Positions 7,096-14,671 of a stretch of 20,464 bases of DNA are shown here, piece by piece. The notes beneath the pieces were generated by a model, which saw only the letters and a program-made list of their open reading frames with translations, had not been told where the DNA came from and ran no database searches. The stretch is taken from contig DTYK01000222.1 of the NCBI GenBank assembly GCA_012961925.1, forward strand, positions 1 to 20,464, written 5' to 3'. A program made the translations under genes and the position numbers. The first letter of the stretch is position 1; each line of letters opens with the position of its first letter. The DNA is from Candidatus Latescibacterota bacterium. Lineage in GTDB: Bacteria; Latescibacterota; MVCY01; DTYK01.

Positions 7096-8421
7096 TTAGC
7101 TCCTACAGGCCAAGATCTCGTCGAATATACCTGCAAGCCTTCCGGTCAATCTCCTCCGATCATATCTCTCGATTATACGTGGATCTGTCCTGACGATTTT
7201 CCCCTGCTCGTAGGCCTCATAATACCGGAGAAGCGCCTTCTTTATGCCTTCAACATCGTCGGGGGCAACCACGGTGGAGTTGCCAAGGGATCTGACGATC
7301 TCCGCCGCCGCACCCTCCGGCACACAGGCCAATATCGGCCTGCCTGAACCGATGTACTCAAATATCTTCCCCTGGGTGACGGCCTCTGCCCCCTTGCCCC
7401 TTCCCGTCATCATCCAGAGAAGATCCGATCGAAGCAGATATCCAATGCTCTGCGAATGTGATACATAGCCGGTGACCTCGACCACATCCTCTAACCGCAG
7501 GTCCTTTACAAGCTTCCTGTTATCATCTCTGAACAGCCCTACAAATACGGCCTTTATCCTGCCTACCAGTTCACGCTTCTCATCCAGTAAAGACCTGAGG
7601 GCCCGAAGAAGATATTTGGGGGTCAGGTTCTCCCAGAATGAGCCGGTGTAGGTTATCACAAACTCAGCAGGAACTGAAGGCCGCTCTGCCTGTCTGGTGA
7701 GTCCAAGCCCAGAAGGGAGCTTTGAGCTTTCTTTGAAGTCATCAGGGTCGAATCCATGGGTGATTACGGTGAATTTTGCTGGATCCACACCACGGTACCT
7801 TCCCCTCAGATTCCTGCACATATATTCGTTGGTGGCAATGACCCTGTCCGCTGTCCGCACAGCCCGTTCCTCCATCACCTGGTTAAGCCACAGATGAACG
7901 GGCGTGGGGTATCTTGCAAACTGAAACTGCACCCAGGCATCACGAAAATCGACTACCAGCGGCCTTTGCCATAACTGGCTCACCAGCAGGCCCACAAGAT
8001 GGCAGGTGAAAGGGGGGGCGGTGGCAAAAACAAGATCGAAATCGTCACCCGAGAGAATTTCCCTTGCCCTGGCGAGTGCAAAAGGTAGCCATCCGATCTT
8101 ATTGTCCGGAACGAAGATGGTCCGGCTTAAAAGGCTCAGCGAAGATCTCAACGATTCCGGAGGATCAAGCGCCTTACCTTTCAGCCCCAATACCCCAAGG
8201 ATCCTGAGCGGATCAAGGGACTCAGTCCTGAAAACCTCGGCCTCAGCAGGGATATCCTCCATCAGGGAGTGGTCAAAGGCAAAATAGCTGGCAAGTTTGA
8301 CCGTCAGCACTGTGGGTTTCCAGCCGAAGTCAGGGAGATATTTGACGAACTTCAGAACCCTCTGGACACCTCCCATTCCCATAGGCGGAAAATAGTAGGC
8401 TATGACGAGAACCTTTTTCAT
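7096..8421 (-). CDS. GT4-type glycosyltransferase
   Basis: This 441-aa GT-B glycosyltransferase resembles the GT4 family. The N-terminal domain opens MKKVLVIAYYFPPMGMGGVQ, the usual strand and glycine loop of an acceptor-binding Rossmann fold, and contains PLVVDFRDAW, common in GT4 enzymes of polysaccharide clusters. The C-terminal donor domain has VITYTGSFWEN, a TGYVSHSQSIGYL block, GKIFEYIGSGRPILA with the donor-binding glutamate, and the closing helix. It likely transfers a sugar from a nucleotide donor to a lipid-linked glycan at the inner-membrane cytoplasmic face; the sugar cannot be told from sequence. I chose the ATG at 8421 for family fit; the frame extends to 8487 with unrelated residues. 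It is the last gene of the glycan cluster, about 175 bases after the methyltransferase, with a decayed repeat in the gap. Confidence 0.88.
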   Translation of the reverse strand: MKKVLVIAYYFPPMGMGGVQRVLKFVKYLPDFGWKPTVLTVKLASYFAFDHSLMEDIPAEAEVFRTESLDPLRILGVLGLKGKALDPPESLRSSLSLLSRTIFVPDNKIGWLPFALARAREILSGDDFDLVFATAPPFTCHLVGLLVSQLWQRPLVVDFRDAWVQFQFARYPTPVHLWLNQVMEERAVRTADRVIATNEYMCRNLRGRYRGVDPAKFTVITHGFDPDDFKESSKLPSGLGLTRQAERPSVPAEFVITYTGSFWENLTPKYLLRALRSLLDEKRELVGRIKAVFVGLFRDDNRKLVKDLRLEDVVEVTGYVSHSQSIGYLLRSDLLWMMTGRGKGAEAVTQGKIFEYIGSGRPILACVPEGAAAEIVRSLGNSTVVAPDDVEGIKKALLRYYEAYEQGKIVRTDPRIIERYDRRRLTGRLAGIFDEILACRS

Positions 8422-8549
8422 CTCAACGTAGTCCCGATTCGCACACTTTTCAGAGGTGGGCTTCGTTTCCCTCCGCCCACCCTGCACAGCATTAAGATAT
8501 TTACCGATTAACCGCTCATCAATTGCCCAGCCACAAGGTTTATTCTCAC

Positions 8550-8647
8550 ACCCTTCATGCCACTGCGTAGGACTTTACCCCGAAGTCTTGCGAACATTAG
8601 AACGGGCGAGACTTGACCTTCCGCGCCACTACGTAGGACCTCACCCC
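8550..8647. repeat. Imperfect direct repeat of the methyltransferase 3' end
   Basis: A 32-base unit at 8616-8647, inside the end of the methyltransferase gene, recurs at 8550-8581 in the intergenic DNA with 25 of 32 identities by eye. The core GCCACT(A/G)CGTAGGAC is shared, and all seven differences are transitions. Read on the minus strand the outer copy encodes GVKSYAVA then a stop, parallel to GVRSYVVA in the gene. This suggests a decayed duplicate of the gene's tail. Confidence 0.55.
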
Positions 8648-9463
8648 CTCCTTCACAAACCTGTCAAGGAACCGAATGAGGCCCAGAAACGCAAGCGTTC
8701 TGTATACCACCATGCTCAGACGATTGAAGAGCTTCTCGTTAACCAGATCCAGCCTTTCGCTCCTGATCATGAGCCTGTTAACAAGTTTAACAATGAGAAA
8801 GACCACCAGGGGAAACTTGGCACAGTACTTTACAGGTTTCTCCAGCGTACCGAATTCTTCAACCTCAAACCCCGCAGCCTTAACCATCCCTACAAGCTCA
8901 GAGGGCTTAAAGGCCGTATGCAAATATTCCTCATCGCCCGGTCCCTGTATACCGTAACTCTTCAATAGACCGAGTTTAACACACTTCGTCGGCCTCCTTT
9001 TATAATTCGGAGTTGTCAGTAGCAGACGGCCCGTGTCGGCAAGAATCCGATAAAATTCACGAACTGCGCTCTCTGGAGAGAGAAGGTGTTCCAAAACCTC
9101 CGTACAGAGGATATTGTCTATCCTTTTATCCTTGATAAAATTGAGGTTCTCAAGATCGCCGACAAGGAACAGTCCGTGCGGAACCCTCTCTTTGGCCTTT
9201 TTGAGGACGCTGTGAGCTATGTCCACCCCGATTACCTTACCACGGTGGTACTCAACGCAATAAGTCCCGACATTGCAACCGGCGTCCAATAAAAATCCCT
9301 TCATGGCATTCAACTTTTCGATTACAAACCTCCTCCGCAGAGTTCCCCTCAGGGAACCATAAACAATCGACTCTTCAGGATACTTCCGGCCCAGCTCTTC
9401 ATAGAACAGACGGTATTCTCCCCTCAAGTCCAACCTCCAGATCAGGCTCTTATCTCCGGGCAA
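8597..9463 (-). CDS. Class I SAM-dependent methyltransferase
   Basis: This 288-aa protein carries a class I (Rossmann) methyltransferase domain. Motif I is LLDAGCNVGTY at about residues 57-67, motif II is KVIGVDIAHSV, and the post-motif is ILCTEVLEHL, followed by FYRILADTGRLLLTTPNY. The C-terminal third has a hydrophobic stretch (FPLVVFLIVKLVNRLM) and basic residues, suggesting peripheral membrane association. Lying between a flippase and a glycosyltransferase, it probably methylates a sugar or a lipid-linked glycan intermediate, although a quinone or lipid substrate cannot be excluded. The start is taken as the TTG at 9463 with GAAAGGG upstream, because no ATG is available near the family start. 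A perfect 13-bp hairpin lies just upstream of that ribosome site. The gene's 3' end recurs in the downstream gap. Confidence 0.85.
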   Translation of the reverse strand: MPGDKSLIWRLDLRGEYRLFYEELGRKYPEESIVYGSLRGTLRRRFVIEKLNAMKGFLLDAGCNVGTYCVEYHRGKVIGVDIAHSVLKKAKERVPHGLFLVGDLENLNFIKDKRIDNILCTEVLEHLLSPESAVREFYRILADTGRLLLTTPNYKRRPTKCVKLGLLKSYGIQGPGDEEYLHTAFKPSELVGMVKAAGFEVEEFGTLEKPVKYCAKFPLVVFLIVKLVNRLMIRSERLDLVNEKLFNRLSMVVYRTLAFLGLIRFLDRFVKEGVRSYVVARKVKSRPF

Positions 9464-9479
9464 CTGCCCTTTCTTTTCG

Positions 9480-9513
9480 CTTCCTTTTCTTTAGGCAAGC
9501 AAAGAAAAGGAAG
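9480..9513 (-). promoter_or_regulatory. Perfect 13-bp inverted repeat between flippase and methyltransferase
   Basis: CTTCCTTTTCTTT (9480-9492) and AAAGAAAAGGAAG (9501-9513) are exact reverse complements around an 8-base loop. In the minus-strand transcript the hairpin falls 10 bases after the flippase stop and ends 16 bases before the TTG start of the methyltransferase. It is poor in G+C and not followed by a U-run, so it is a weak candidate for an intrinsic terminator. An mRNA-processing, stabilising or translation-control structure is plausible. Confidence 0.5.
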
Positions 9514-9522
9514 TTACAACAG

Positions 9523-11010
9523 TTACAACGATTTCAACGACATGATGGTCTTCACCTTGTTGATTTCCGAGGTTTCGTAAAAACGAAGGATGTAGAGGAC
9601 AAAAGGATATGCGATCAATAAAAGTAGCCTGTAAAGGGTATGGATACTGAGCAGAGAGGGTTGTGAGCCTGAAAAGCCTATCCGACTCAGAGAGAAGAGT
9701 ATGGCACATGCCACGGCGACCTTCAATATCCGTAAATACTCATACCTGACAGGGTAAATCCTCTTTGCGAAGAGATATAAAAGGACGGCCATCAGGGAGT
9801 AGGCGATGAGAGTGGAATAAGCAGCCCCCATCATACCTAAGATCGGGATCAACACAAGGTTTCCGGCGATGTTCACGGCTGCCCCGGCACCGGTTATGAA
9901 CGGCAAGTAATGGGTCTTCTTCTCCAGATAGACACCCACCAGGAAATTCACATAAACGCCGTACATAATATAGGAGAGAAGAACCGGCGGCACCACTCTG
10001 GTACCCTCCCAGTAACTCCGCCCGAGAATGGTGAACCCGAAGACGCTCAGCCTCACAACATCATCGATAAAGAATGAAATGAGCAGAAAAAGGAAACCCG
10101 TTACCAGGAGGAAATAGGTGAGAACCCTGGCAAATATGGGTTGGACACCTTCTTGTTTCGATGTTGAGAGGAAAAAAGGGTGCCAGGCAAACCTGAAACC
10201 AGAGACAACCAGTGCCATGAACATCCCGAGCTTATAACCTGCGCTATACAGCCCAACAGTCGCAGCATCTGTCAACCGGTCCAGCAGAAACCTGTCTACC
10301 AGATCCATAAGGATCACCGCCAAAGTGGATGGGATGTACGGCAGGCCGAATTTCAAAAGTTCTCTGTAGACCCCCTTTGAGAACGTAGCCTTTATGTTGG
10401 CGGCAATAAGAGGAGTTAATAAGAGAAAAAGCAACGAGGATGAGATGAGGTTGCTGATAAAAATGCCCTCAACGCCCCATCCTAAATGGGCGATGAAGAA
10501 GATGTTCAGGGCCAGATTGGATGTGGTGTTCACCAGGTTCATAACTATAAACCTGGTGGATCTCTCCTTGGCCCGCAATATGAGGAGTGGGAAAAGGGCA
10601 AGGGTGTCGAAGAACAGTATACCACTGGCCAACTTCACCAGATCCCCATATCCCTCCAGCCTGAAGATAAGCCGTGAGACCGACCCGGCGGAGAAAAGGA
10701 TCAGAAACGAGAAGAGAAGCGTGCTGACAAATATAGAGCAATAGGTCGTGCTGAAGACGCTCCTCTTCTCCTCAGGATCATCGGCCAGGACATAAAATCT
10801 CAGGAAGGCGGTGTTAAGTCCATACGAGAAAAGGACATTTGAGATGGCAAGAAAGGTGAGGAGCAATGCGGCAATCCCATAATCTTGGGGAAGAAGGTAG
10901 TTCGTATAGAGTGGAAGGAGGAGAAATCCAACGAATCGAGATAGTCCGTATCCCAGGCCATAGATCAGAGAATGCTTGAGAAGCCTCCTTAGACTGGCGA
11001 ACATGTTCAA
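9523..11010 (-). CDS. Wzx-like polysaccharide flippase (MOP superfamily)
   Basis: This 495-aa polytopic membrane protein has about twelve to fourteen hydrophobic segments along its length. The N-terminus (LIYGLGYGLSRFVGFLLLPLYTNYLLPQDYGIAALLLTF) is the typical opening of Wzx/RfbX and related MOP transporters, including the conserved P-L-Y-T segment and the D-Y-G after the first loop. It likely flips lipid-linked oligosaccharide from the cytoplasmic to the periplasmic face of the inner membrane. The start is the TTG at 11010: GGAGG at 11019-11023 lies 8 bases upstream, while the in-frame ATG at 11004 would be 14 away. It begins 15 bases after the preceding glycosyltransferase and shares an operon with it. 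No Wzy polymerase or Wzz regulator is seen in this window. Confidence 0.9.
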   Translation of the reverse strand: MNMFASLRRLLKHSLIYGLGYGLSRFVGFLLLPLYTNYLLPQDYGIAALLLTFLAISNVLFSYGLNTAFLRFYVLADDPEEKRSVFSTTYCSIFVSTLLFSFLILFSAGSVSRLIFRLEGYGDLVKLASGILFFDTLALFPLLILRAKERSTRFIVMNLVNTTSNLALNIFFIAHLGWGVEGIFISNLISSSLLFLLLTPLIAANIKATFSKGVYRELLKFGLPYIPSTLAVILMDLVDRFLLDRLTDAATVGLYSAGYKLGMFMALVVSGFRFAWHPFFLSTSKQEGVQPIFARVLTYFLLVTGFLFLLISFFIDDVVRLSVFGFTILGRSYWEGTRVVPPVLLSYIMYGVYVNFLVGVYLEKKTHYLPFITGAGAAVNIAGNLVLIPILGMMGAAYSTLIAYSLMAVLLYLFAKRIYPVRYEYLRILKVAVACAILFSLSRIGFSGSQPSLLSIHTLYRLLLLIAYPFVLYILRFYETSEINKVKTIMSLKSL

Positions 11011-11025
11011 AAACCAGGCCTCCTC

Positions 11026-12126
11026 TCAACAGATGAAATTGCCATACTCATCTATCCATCCGAACTCTCTGTATTTTGCCAGTATACCGGAAACCACCGT
11101 CCTTGAGTCATGGTAGCGCTCAACCCATCTCCGTCCCTCAAGTCCTTTACGATGGCGCATCTGGCCATCCTCTATCAGCTCGATTAGCCTCTCCTTCAGG
11201 GTTTCCTCATCCACCTTGATGAAGGGATGGTCAGGAATACAGGCTTCATACTCCGGAGTAAGCGCCGTGAGGGTTGGGATACCCATTGCCAGCGCCTCAA
11301 GGCTGCTGATCCCGTATCCAAGCTCCCCCAATTGGTCGATCATTATGTCGCAGCCCGCCTTCAACTTAATGGCCACGTCATAGGGCAGATTCTCGATAAG
11401 AACGAGTCTCACCGGATACCTCTTTGCAAGCTCTCTAACAGTTGCTATTATCCTCTCCGATCCCTTAGCCTTTCGGTCGGTAGGGGAGTGGCAGATGCGA
11501 AGGACCTTATTCCTCCTTTCCATCACTTGGAATCTGTAAGGGTTAAAGGGAAAGAATATGTGATGGATGTCCGGGTGAAGCTCACGGAGGTCAAACTCCG
11601 TGGTCAGATTGAGGTCGCTTATGCTGTCGATCTGAGGGATAACGCCCCTCAGCCTTAGATCGCTTCCCAGGTAGCAGCAGACAACCTTTTTACCCCTACT
11701 CTTCAGTTCCTTGATTATCTTGCCACTTCGTAAAAACCCAAGTCCCCCGTCCAGTTGATAGATGTCAAAATCGAGCAGGCCGTACTTCCTGATAGAGGGC
11801 ATTATCCTGCTCTCCCAGATCCTGTCCCTCAGCCTGACAAGCAGACACTCCAGCATACCTCTGGGTTTCCACACCCTGGGAATCTGATCGGGATGCTCCC
11901 TGAGGTTGGATTTTCTGAGCACCCGTTTGCTGGATGCGACATGTTTCACCAAGCGGAGGATCGGGTCATCTATCATAGGAAGCTCCAGACAGATATCCTC
12001 CTCATAGCCCCGCCTGTCCCTTCCAAGCGTAACAAGCCGGCTATAGTGTCCCAGGGTGCGTTCGGCCCTGACAAATTCTATCGGAACCCCTGCTATGTTA
12101 AATGGGGCTATGTGCAGGATCCTCAT
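11026..12126 (-). CDS. Glycosyltransferase, GT-B fold
   Basis: This 366-aa protein opens MRILHIAPFNIAGVP, the first strand and glycine loop of a GT-B glycosyltransferase. The C-terminal half contains LRICHSPTDRKAKGSERII, then a GCDIMIDQLGELGYGISSLEALAMGIPTL block with the nucleotide-sugar contact residues, and a terminal helix (GRRWVERYHDSRTVV) typical of GT4-like enzymes. It likely adds one sugar to a lipid-linked glycan; donor and linkage are unknown. Its ATG overlaps the stop of the preceding FemAB-like gene by four bases (ATGA), indicating translational coupling, and its stop lies 15 bases before the flippase start. It is more divergent from textbook GT4 proteins than the other glycosyltransferase in the cluster. 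Confidence 0.82.
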   Translation of the reverse strand: MRILHIAPFNIAGVPIEFVRAERTLGHYSRLVTLGRDRRGYEEDICLELPMIDDPILRLVKHVASSKRVLRKSNLREHPDQIPRVWKPRGMLECLLVRLRDRIWESRIMPSIRKYGLLDFDIYQLDGGLGFLRSGKIIKELKSRGKKVVCCYLGSDLRLRGVIPQIDSISDLNLTTEFDLRELHPDIHHIFFPFNPYRFQVMERRNKVLRICHSPTDRKAKGSERIIATVRELAKRYPVRLVLIENLPYDVAIKLKAGCDIMIDQLGELGYGISSLEALAMGIPTLTALTPEYEACIPDHPFIKVDEETLKERLIELIEDGQMRHRKGLEGRRWVERYHDSRTVVSGILAKYREFGWIDEYGNFIC

Positions 12127-13085
12127 AGCCGTTTCTCAAAAGTGTCCCTGAAATAGCCTCTGGCGCCGAAGTTCTCTTTGAACCTCCCCAGCCCCCAGTT
12201 CGGGACCATATTGAGGGTGAATGTACCCAGATCAAGAAACTCGAACCCCTGTTCTACCGCCCATCGGATCACCTCATAGAAAAGGAAGTTGACGGCCCGG
12301 TATCTCTGATACTCCTCCTTATGGCTGATGTAGAACGCTAAGACTACCTTAGGATTGCAGATAAAAAGCATCATCCCAGCGATCTGCTTATCTCCCAGAT
12401 AGGCAGAAAACTGCTTGATCCTTTTGGGAAGGAGCTCCTTGAGCCTGAAGAGTTCATCCAGGGAGTGGGTTGGGTTCACATTGTGTCGCATCTTCAGGTT
12501 CTGTGTCAGGATTTCATAAAAACCCTTGAGGTCATCGGACTTTGCCACCTCTACCCCCGATCTCTGCGCCTTCCTGAGGGCCGTCCTCGCCTCATTCTTA
12601 AAGGTGGAGAGTATATCCCCCTCCCGGTAGTTGAGGCTTATCACGCTGGTCAGTTCTCGTTTGAGATATTCGAACCCGCATTTGATAAGGGCAAAATCCA
12701 AGTAGTTGTTCGGAAGCCGGTAATAGATGAGCGGAGGCTGAGTCAGGACTATGCTGCCGAACCCTTCCTTGCTTGCATATTGGACCAGAGATTCCACCAG
12801 CAAGACAGCATCCCTTATACTCAGATCCTCTCTGACGACAAACCCCCCGTATGAAGCCCCGGCATGTGATATGAGCTGCCTTCCGCTGCCTCCAAGCTTC
12901 TCAACAGCCGGCCACACGGCAACCAGCTTACCTTTTTTCCTGAAGACAAGGTGATGACTCATGAATCTACCCATAGGATGGTAGTCAAGAAACCTCTGCA
13001 GGTGAAAGATCGTACCGTTGTTGGAATTCTCGACGAACTCTTCCCACTCCTCACGGATATCCTCTGTGTACCTGATGACGTCCAT
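12123..13085 (-). CDS. FemAB/GNAT-type acyltransferase
   Basis: The 320-aa protein looks like a FemAB-related double-GNAT acyltransferase: MDVIRYTEDIREEWEEFVENS at the N-terminus, FHLQRFLDYHP, a central GGSGRQLISHAGASYGGFV strand-loop block, YREGDILSTFKNEARTALRKAQRSGVEV, and the C-terminal FDLG-like YEVIRWAVEQGFEFLDLGTFTLN with GLGRFKENFGARGYFRDTFE. Such enzymes build peptidoglycan cross-bridges from aminoacyl-tRNA or, in exopolysaccharide clusters, acylate or aminoacylate glycan precursors. The context favours the second role. I chose the ATG at 13085 from the family-like N-terminus and AAAGGAGA upstream, although that spacing is about 11 bases. An ATG at 13175, overlapping the preceding stop as TGATG, would add 30 residues and is possible. 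Its end overlaps the next gene by four bases. Confidence 0.8.
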   Translation of the reverse strand: MDVIRYTEDIREEWEEFVENSNNGTIFHLQRFLDYHPMGRFMSHHLVFRKKGKLVAVWPAVEKLGGSGRQLISHAGASYGGFVVREDLSIRDAVLLVESLVQYASKEGFGSIVLTQPPLIYYRLPNNYLDFALIKCGFEYLKRELTSVISLNYREGDILSTFKNEARTALRKAQRSGVEVAKSDDLKGFYEILTQNLKMRHNVNPTHSLDELFRLKELLPKRIKQFSAYLGDKQIAGMMLFICNPKVVLAFYISHKEEYQRYRAVNFLFYEVIRWAVEQGFEFLDLGTFTLNMVPNWGLGRFKENFGARGYFRDTFEKRL

Positions 13086-13174
13086 CTTTGCCAGGTCTCC
13101 TTTTTCTTTGGGAGGCGGAATAACATTAACCTGGATTCGGTGTTTTTCAGTGCTCACTTTTTCCAGATATAGCA

Positions 13175-13753
13175 TCAACCCATAACCATCACCACAAGCT
13201 GCATAACCAGGCCTGAGAGCACAGGAATGAGCAGATTGTCATCGATCTGGAGGGAGAGAAGCTCAACAACAGTTGCTGTCACCGCGCCAGCAAGTGCTGC
13301 CTGGAATCTTATATCCGGAATGATTAAGGCGATGATCAAACAGGTGATCAGACAGGCAGACGAACCCTCCAGGGTCTTGTGAAGTATCCTGATCTTCCCG
13401 ATCCGCCTGCCAACAAAAGAGGCGGCCGGATCACCAAGGATAAGAAACCAGAGCGCCGCAATGGCAATCATCTTGTCAAAGAAGAGGACGCAGATGACCG
13501 AAGCGATCAGCAGGTTTGTGGCGCCCGTCAGTTTGATAGACTCATCTTGTTTCAACAATGGACCAAACACCCTCAGAAACGGCTTCGAAACCTTCCCATG
13601 GCTGAGGCGCACTATATCTATCGCTAAAGAGCCAGCGGCAATGGGGGCAATGATGTTTAAGACAACCCCCCTGGAGAAAAAGAAGTATCCGACCGGAATC
13701 GCCAGTGAAGAGAGATGGATTAGCTTCCGAAGCATTTCCCACAACGAAATCAT
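13175..13753 (-). CDS. Polyprenol/diacylglycerol kinase-like membrane protein (dolichol kinase family)
   Basis: This 192-aa, mostly hydrophobic protein has about six membrane segments and shows the signatures of the CTP-dependent dolichol/phytol/diacylglycerol kinase group. These are RKLIHL (residues 9-14), LGDPAASFVGRRIGK (106-120), HKTLEGS (125-131) and a late DDNLLIP (171-177). Eukaryotic Sec59 phosphorylates dolichol, and related enzymes phosphorylate phytol or diacylglycerol. Leading a cluster with a flippase and glycosyltransferases, it could phosphorylate or recycle a polyprenol carrier such as undecaprenol, but the substrate is inferred. It lies 79 bases after the corrinoid methyltransferase gene and its stop overlaps the next possible start, so it is probably the first gene of the glycan operon. 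Confidence 0.8.
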   Translation of the reverse strand: MISLWEMLRKLIHLSSLAIPVGYFFFSRGVVLNIIAPIAAGSLAIDIVRLSHGKVSKPFLRVFGPLLKQDESIKLTGATNLLIASVICVLFFDKMIAIAALWFLILGDPAASFVGRRIGKIRILHKTLEGSSACLITCLIIALIIPDIRFQAALAGAVTATVVELLSLQIDDNLLIPVLSGLVMQLVVMVMG

Positions 13754-13801
13754 CAGGCCATCCTTCCGATAGGTTCGTAGTGTGCACTTCAGCGCATCAG
13801 A

Positions 13802-13815
13802 AGGGCTAAAGCCCT
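13802..13815. repeat. Short perfect palindrome, REP-like
   Basis: AGGGCT-AA-AGCCCT is an exact palindrome in the 79-base gap between the corrinoid methyltransferase and the polyprenol-kinase-like gene. It is followed by a second, CAAACGTTTG (13821-13830). As RNA the first would form a 6-bp stem with a 2-base loop, which is too tight without opening a pair, and no T-tract follows. It resembles REP-type elements more than a terminator. Confidence 0.4.
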
Positions 13816-13832
13816 CACTACAAACGTTTGAT

Positions 13833-14633
13833 TCACATGGTCAAACGTCCTTCCTTGTGGGCCTTGATGTAGTTAAGGCAGAACTCGTCTCTGCCTAAAA
13901 GCGTCTCAGAGGCAACCAGGTTTGACATCATCCGCCTATCGAGTGGATCAAGTATCACCGCATCCAGCCCTGCATACATACACATGGTGAGAAAGTTCTG
14001 ATTGACCAGCTTCCGCTGCGGCAGCCCAAAGGATATGTTGCTCAGGCCACAGATCGTGTGCACGCCTTCAAACTCAGAACTGATCCTCCTGATTGTCTCC
14101 AGGACAACCTTCCCGAAGCTCTGGTCTGTTGAGATGGGACGCACTACAGGGTCAACATATATGTCTCCGATCGGAACCCCCGATGAGGTCAACCTCTCAA
14201 CCAGGTTGGCGGCGATGCGAAAACAGTCCTCAACCGTCTCAGGCATCCCTTCATCGTTGATACAGAGGGCAACTACCAGGGCTTCATGCTCTAAAACAAG
14301 AGGGAATAATTTTTCAAACCTCTCCAACTGGTCAGTGATGGAGTTGATGAGGGGCCTCCCGTTCCTGTGGATCTCAAGTGCCAGCCTTATCGCCTCAGGG
14401 CTCGGGCTGTCGATGCACAGCGGGAGATCAACAGCCTTCTGAACCGTTTCAACCAGCCATCCAATGTAATCAGGCTCCTCCCTCATGAATGTGCCGCAGT
14501 TGACATCAATCATCCCTGCCCCTGCCTCTGCTTGAGCCTTCGCCTCTTCTTGAATAAAAGCAGCATCCTTGTTCCGGACGGCCTCCCTAACAGCCGCACG
14601 ACTCGTATTGATCCTCTCACCAACCACCAGCAT
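13833..14633 (-). CDS. Methyltetrahydrofolate:corrinoid methyltransferase-like protein (pterin-binding TIM barrel)
   Basis: This 266-aa protein matches the AcsE/MetH-type pterin-binding domain: MLVVGERINTS at the N-terminus, MIDVNCGTFMREEP (about residues 41-54), PLCIDSPSPEA, RPLINSITDQLERF, an IYVDPVVRPIS strand and CGLSNISFGLPQRKLVN (about 192-208). Family members move the N5-methyl of methyltetrahydrofolate to or from the cobalt of a corrinoid protein, in the Wood-Ljungdahl pathway or in methylamine and betaine demethylation systems. No corrinoid protein, CODH/ACS or activation protein lies in the window, so the partner is unknown. The ATG at 14633 has GGAGG six bases upstream. It starts 38 bases after the helicase stop, so it may be read from the upstream promoter even though its function looks unrelated. 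Confidence 0.85.
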   Translation of the reverse strand: MLVVGERINTSRAAVREAVRNKDAAFIQEEAKAQAEAGAGMIDVNCGTFMREEPDYIGWLVETVQKAVDLPLCIDSPSPEAIRLALEIHRNGRPLINSITDQLERFEKLFPLVLEHEALVVALCINDEGMPETVEDCFRIAANLVERLTSSGVPIGDIYVDPVVRPISTDQSFGKVVLETIRRISSEFEGVHTICGLSNISFGLPQRKLVNQNFLTMCMYAGLDAVILDPLDRRMMSNLVASETLLGRDEFCLNYIKAHKEGRLTM

Positions 14634-14671
14634 CAGAAACCTCCTCTGCTCAAGACCGTTTGACGTCTCTC

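Noticed and set aside
9480..9513. Intrinsic terminator after the flippase
   Set aside because: The stem is A/T-rich and no U-run follows it on the minus-strand transcript.
10469..10741. Minus-strand 90-codon frame inside the flippase gene
   Set aside because: It is a shadow in another frame of a clearly coding membrane protein.
13802..13815. Intrinsic terminator after the corrinoid methyltransferase gene
   Set aside because: The palindrome leaves only a two-base loop and lacks a T-tract; a REP-like element fits better.
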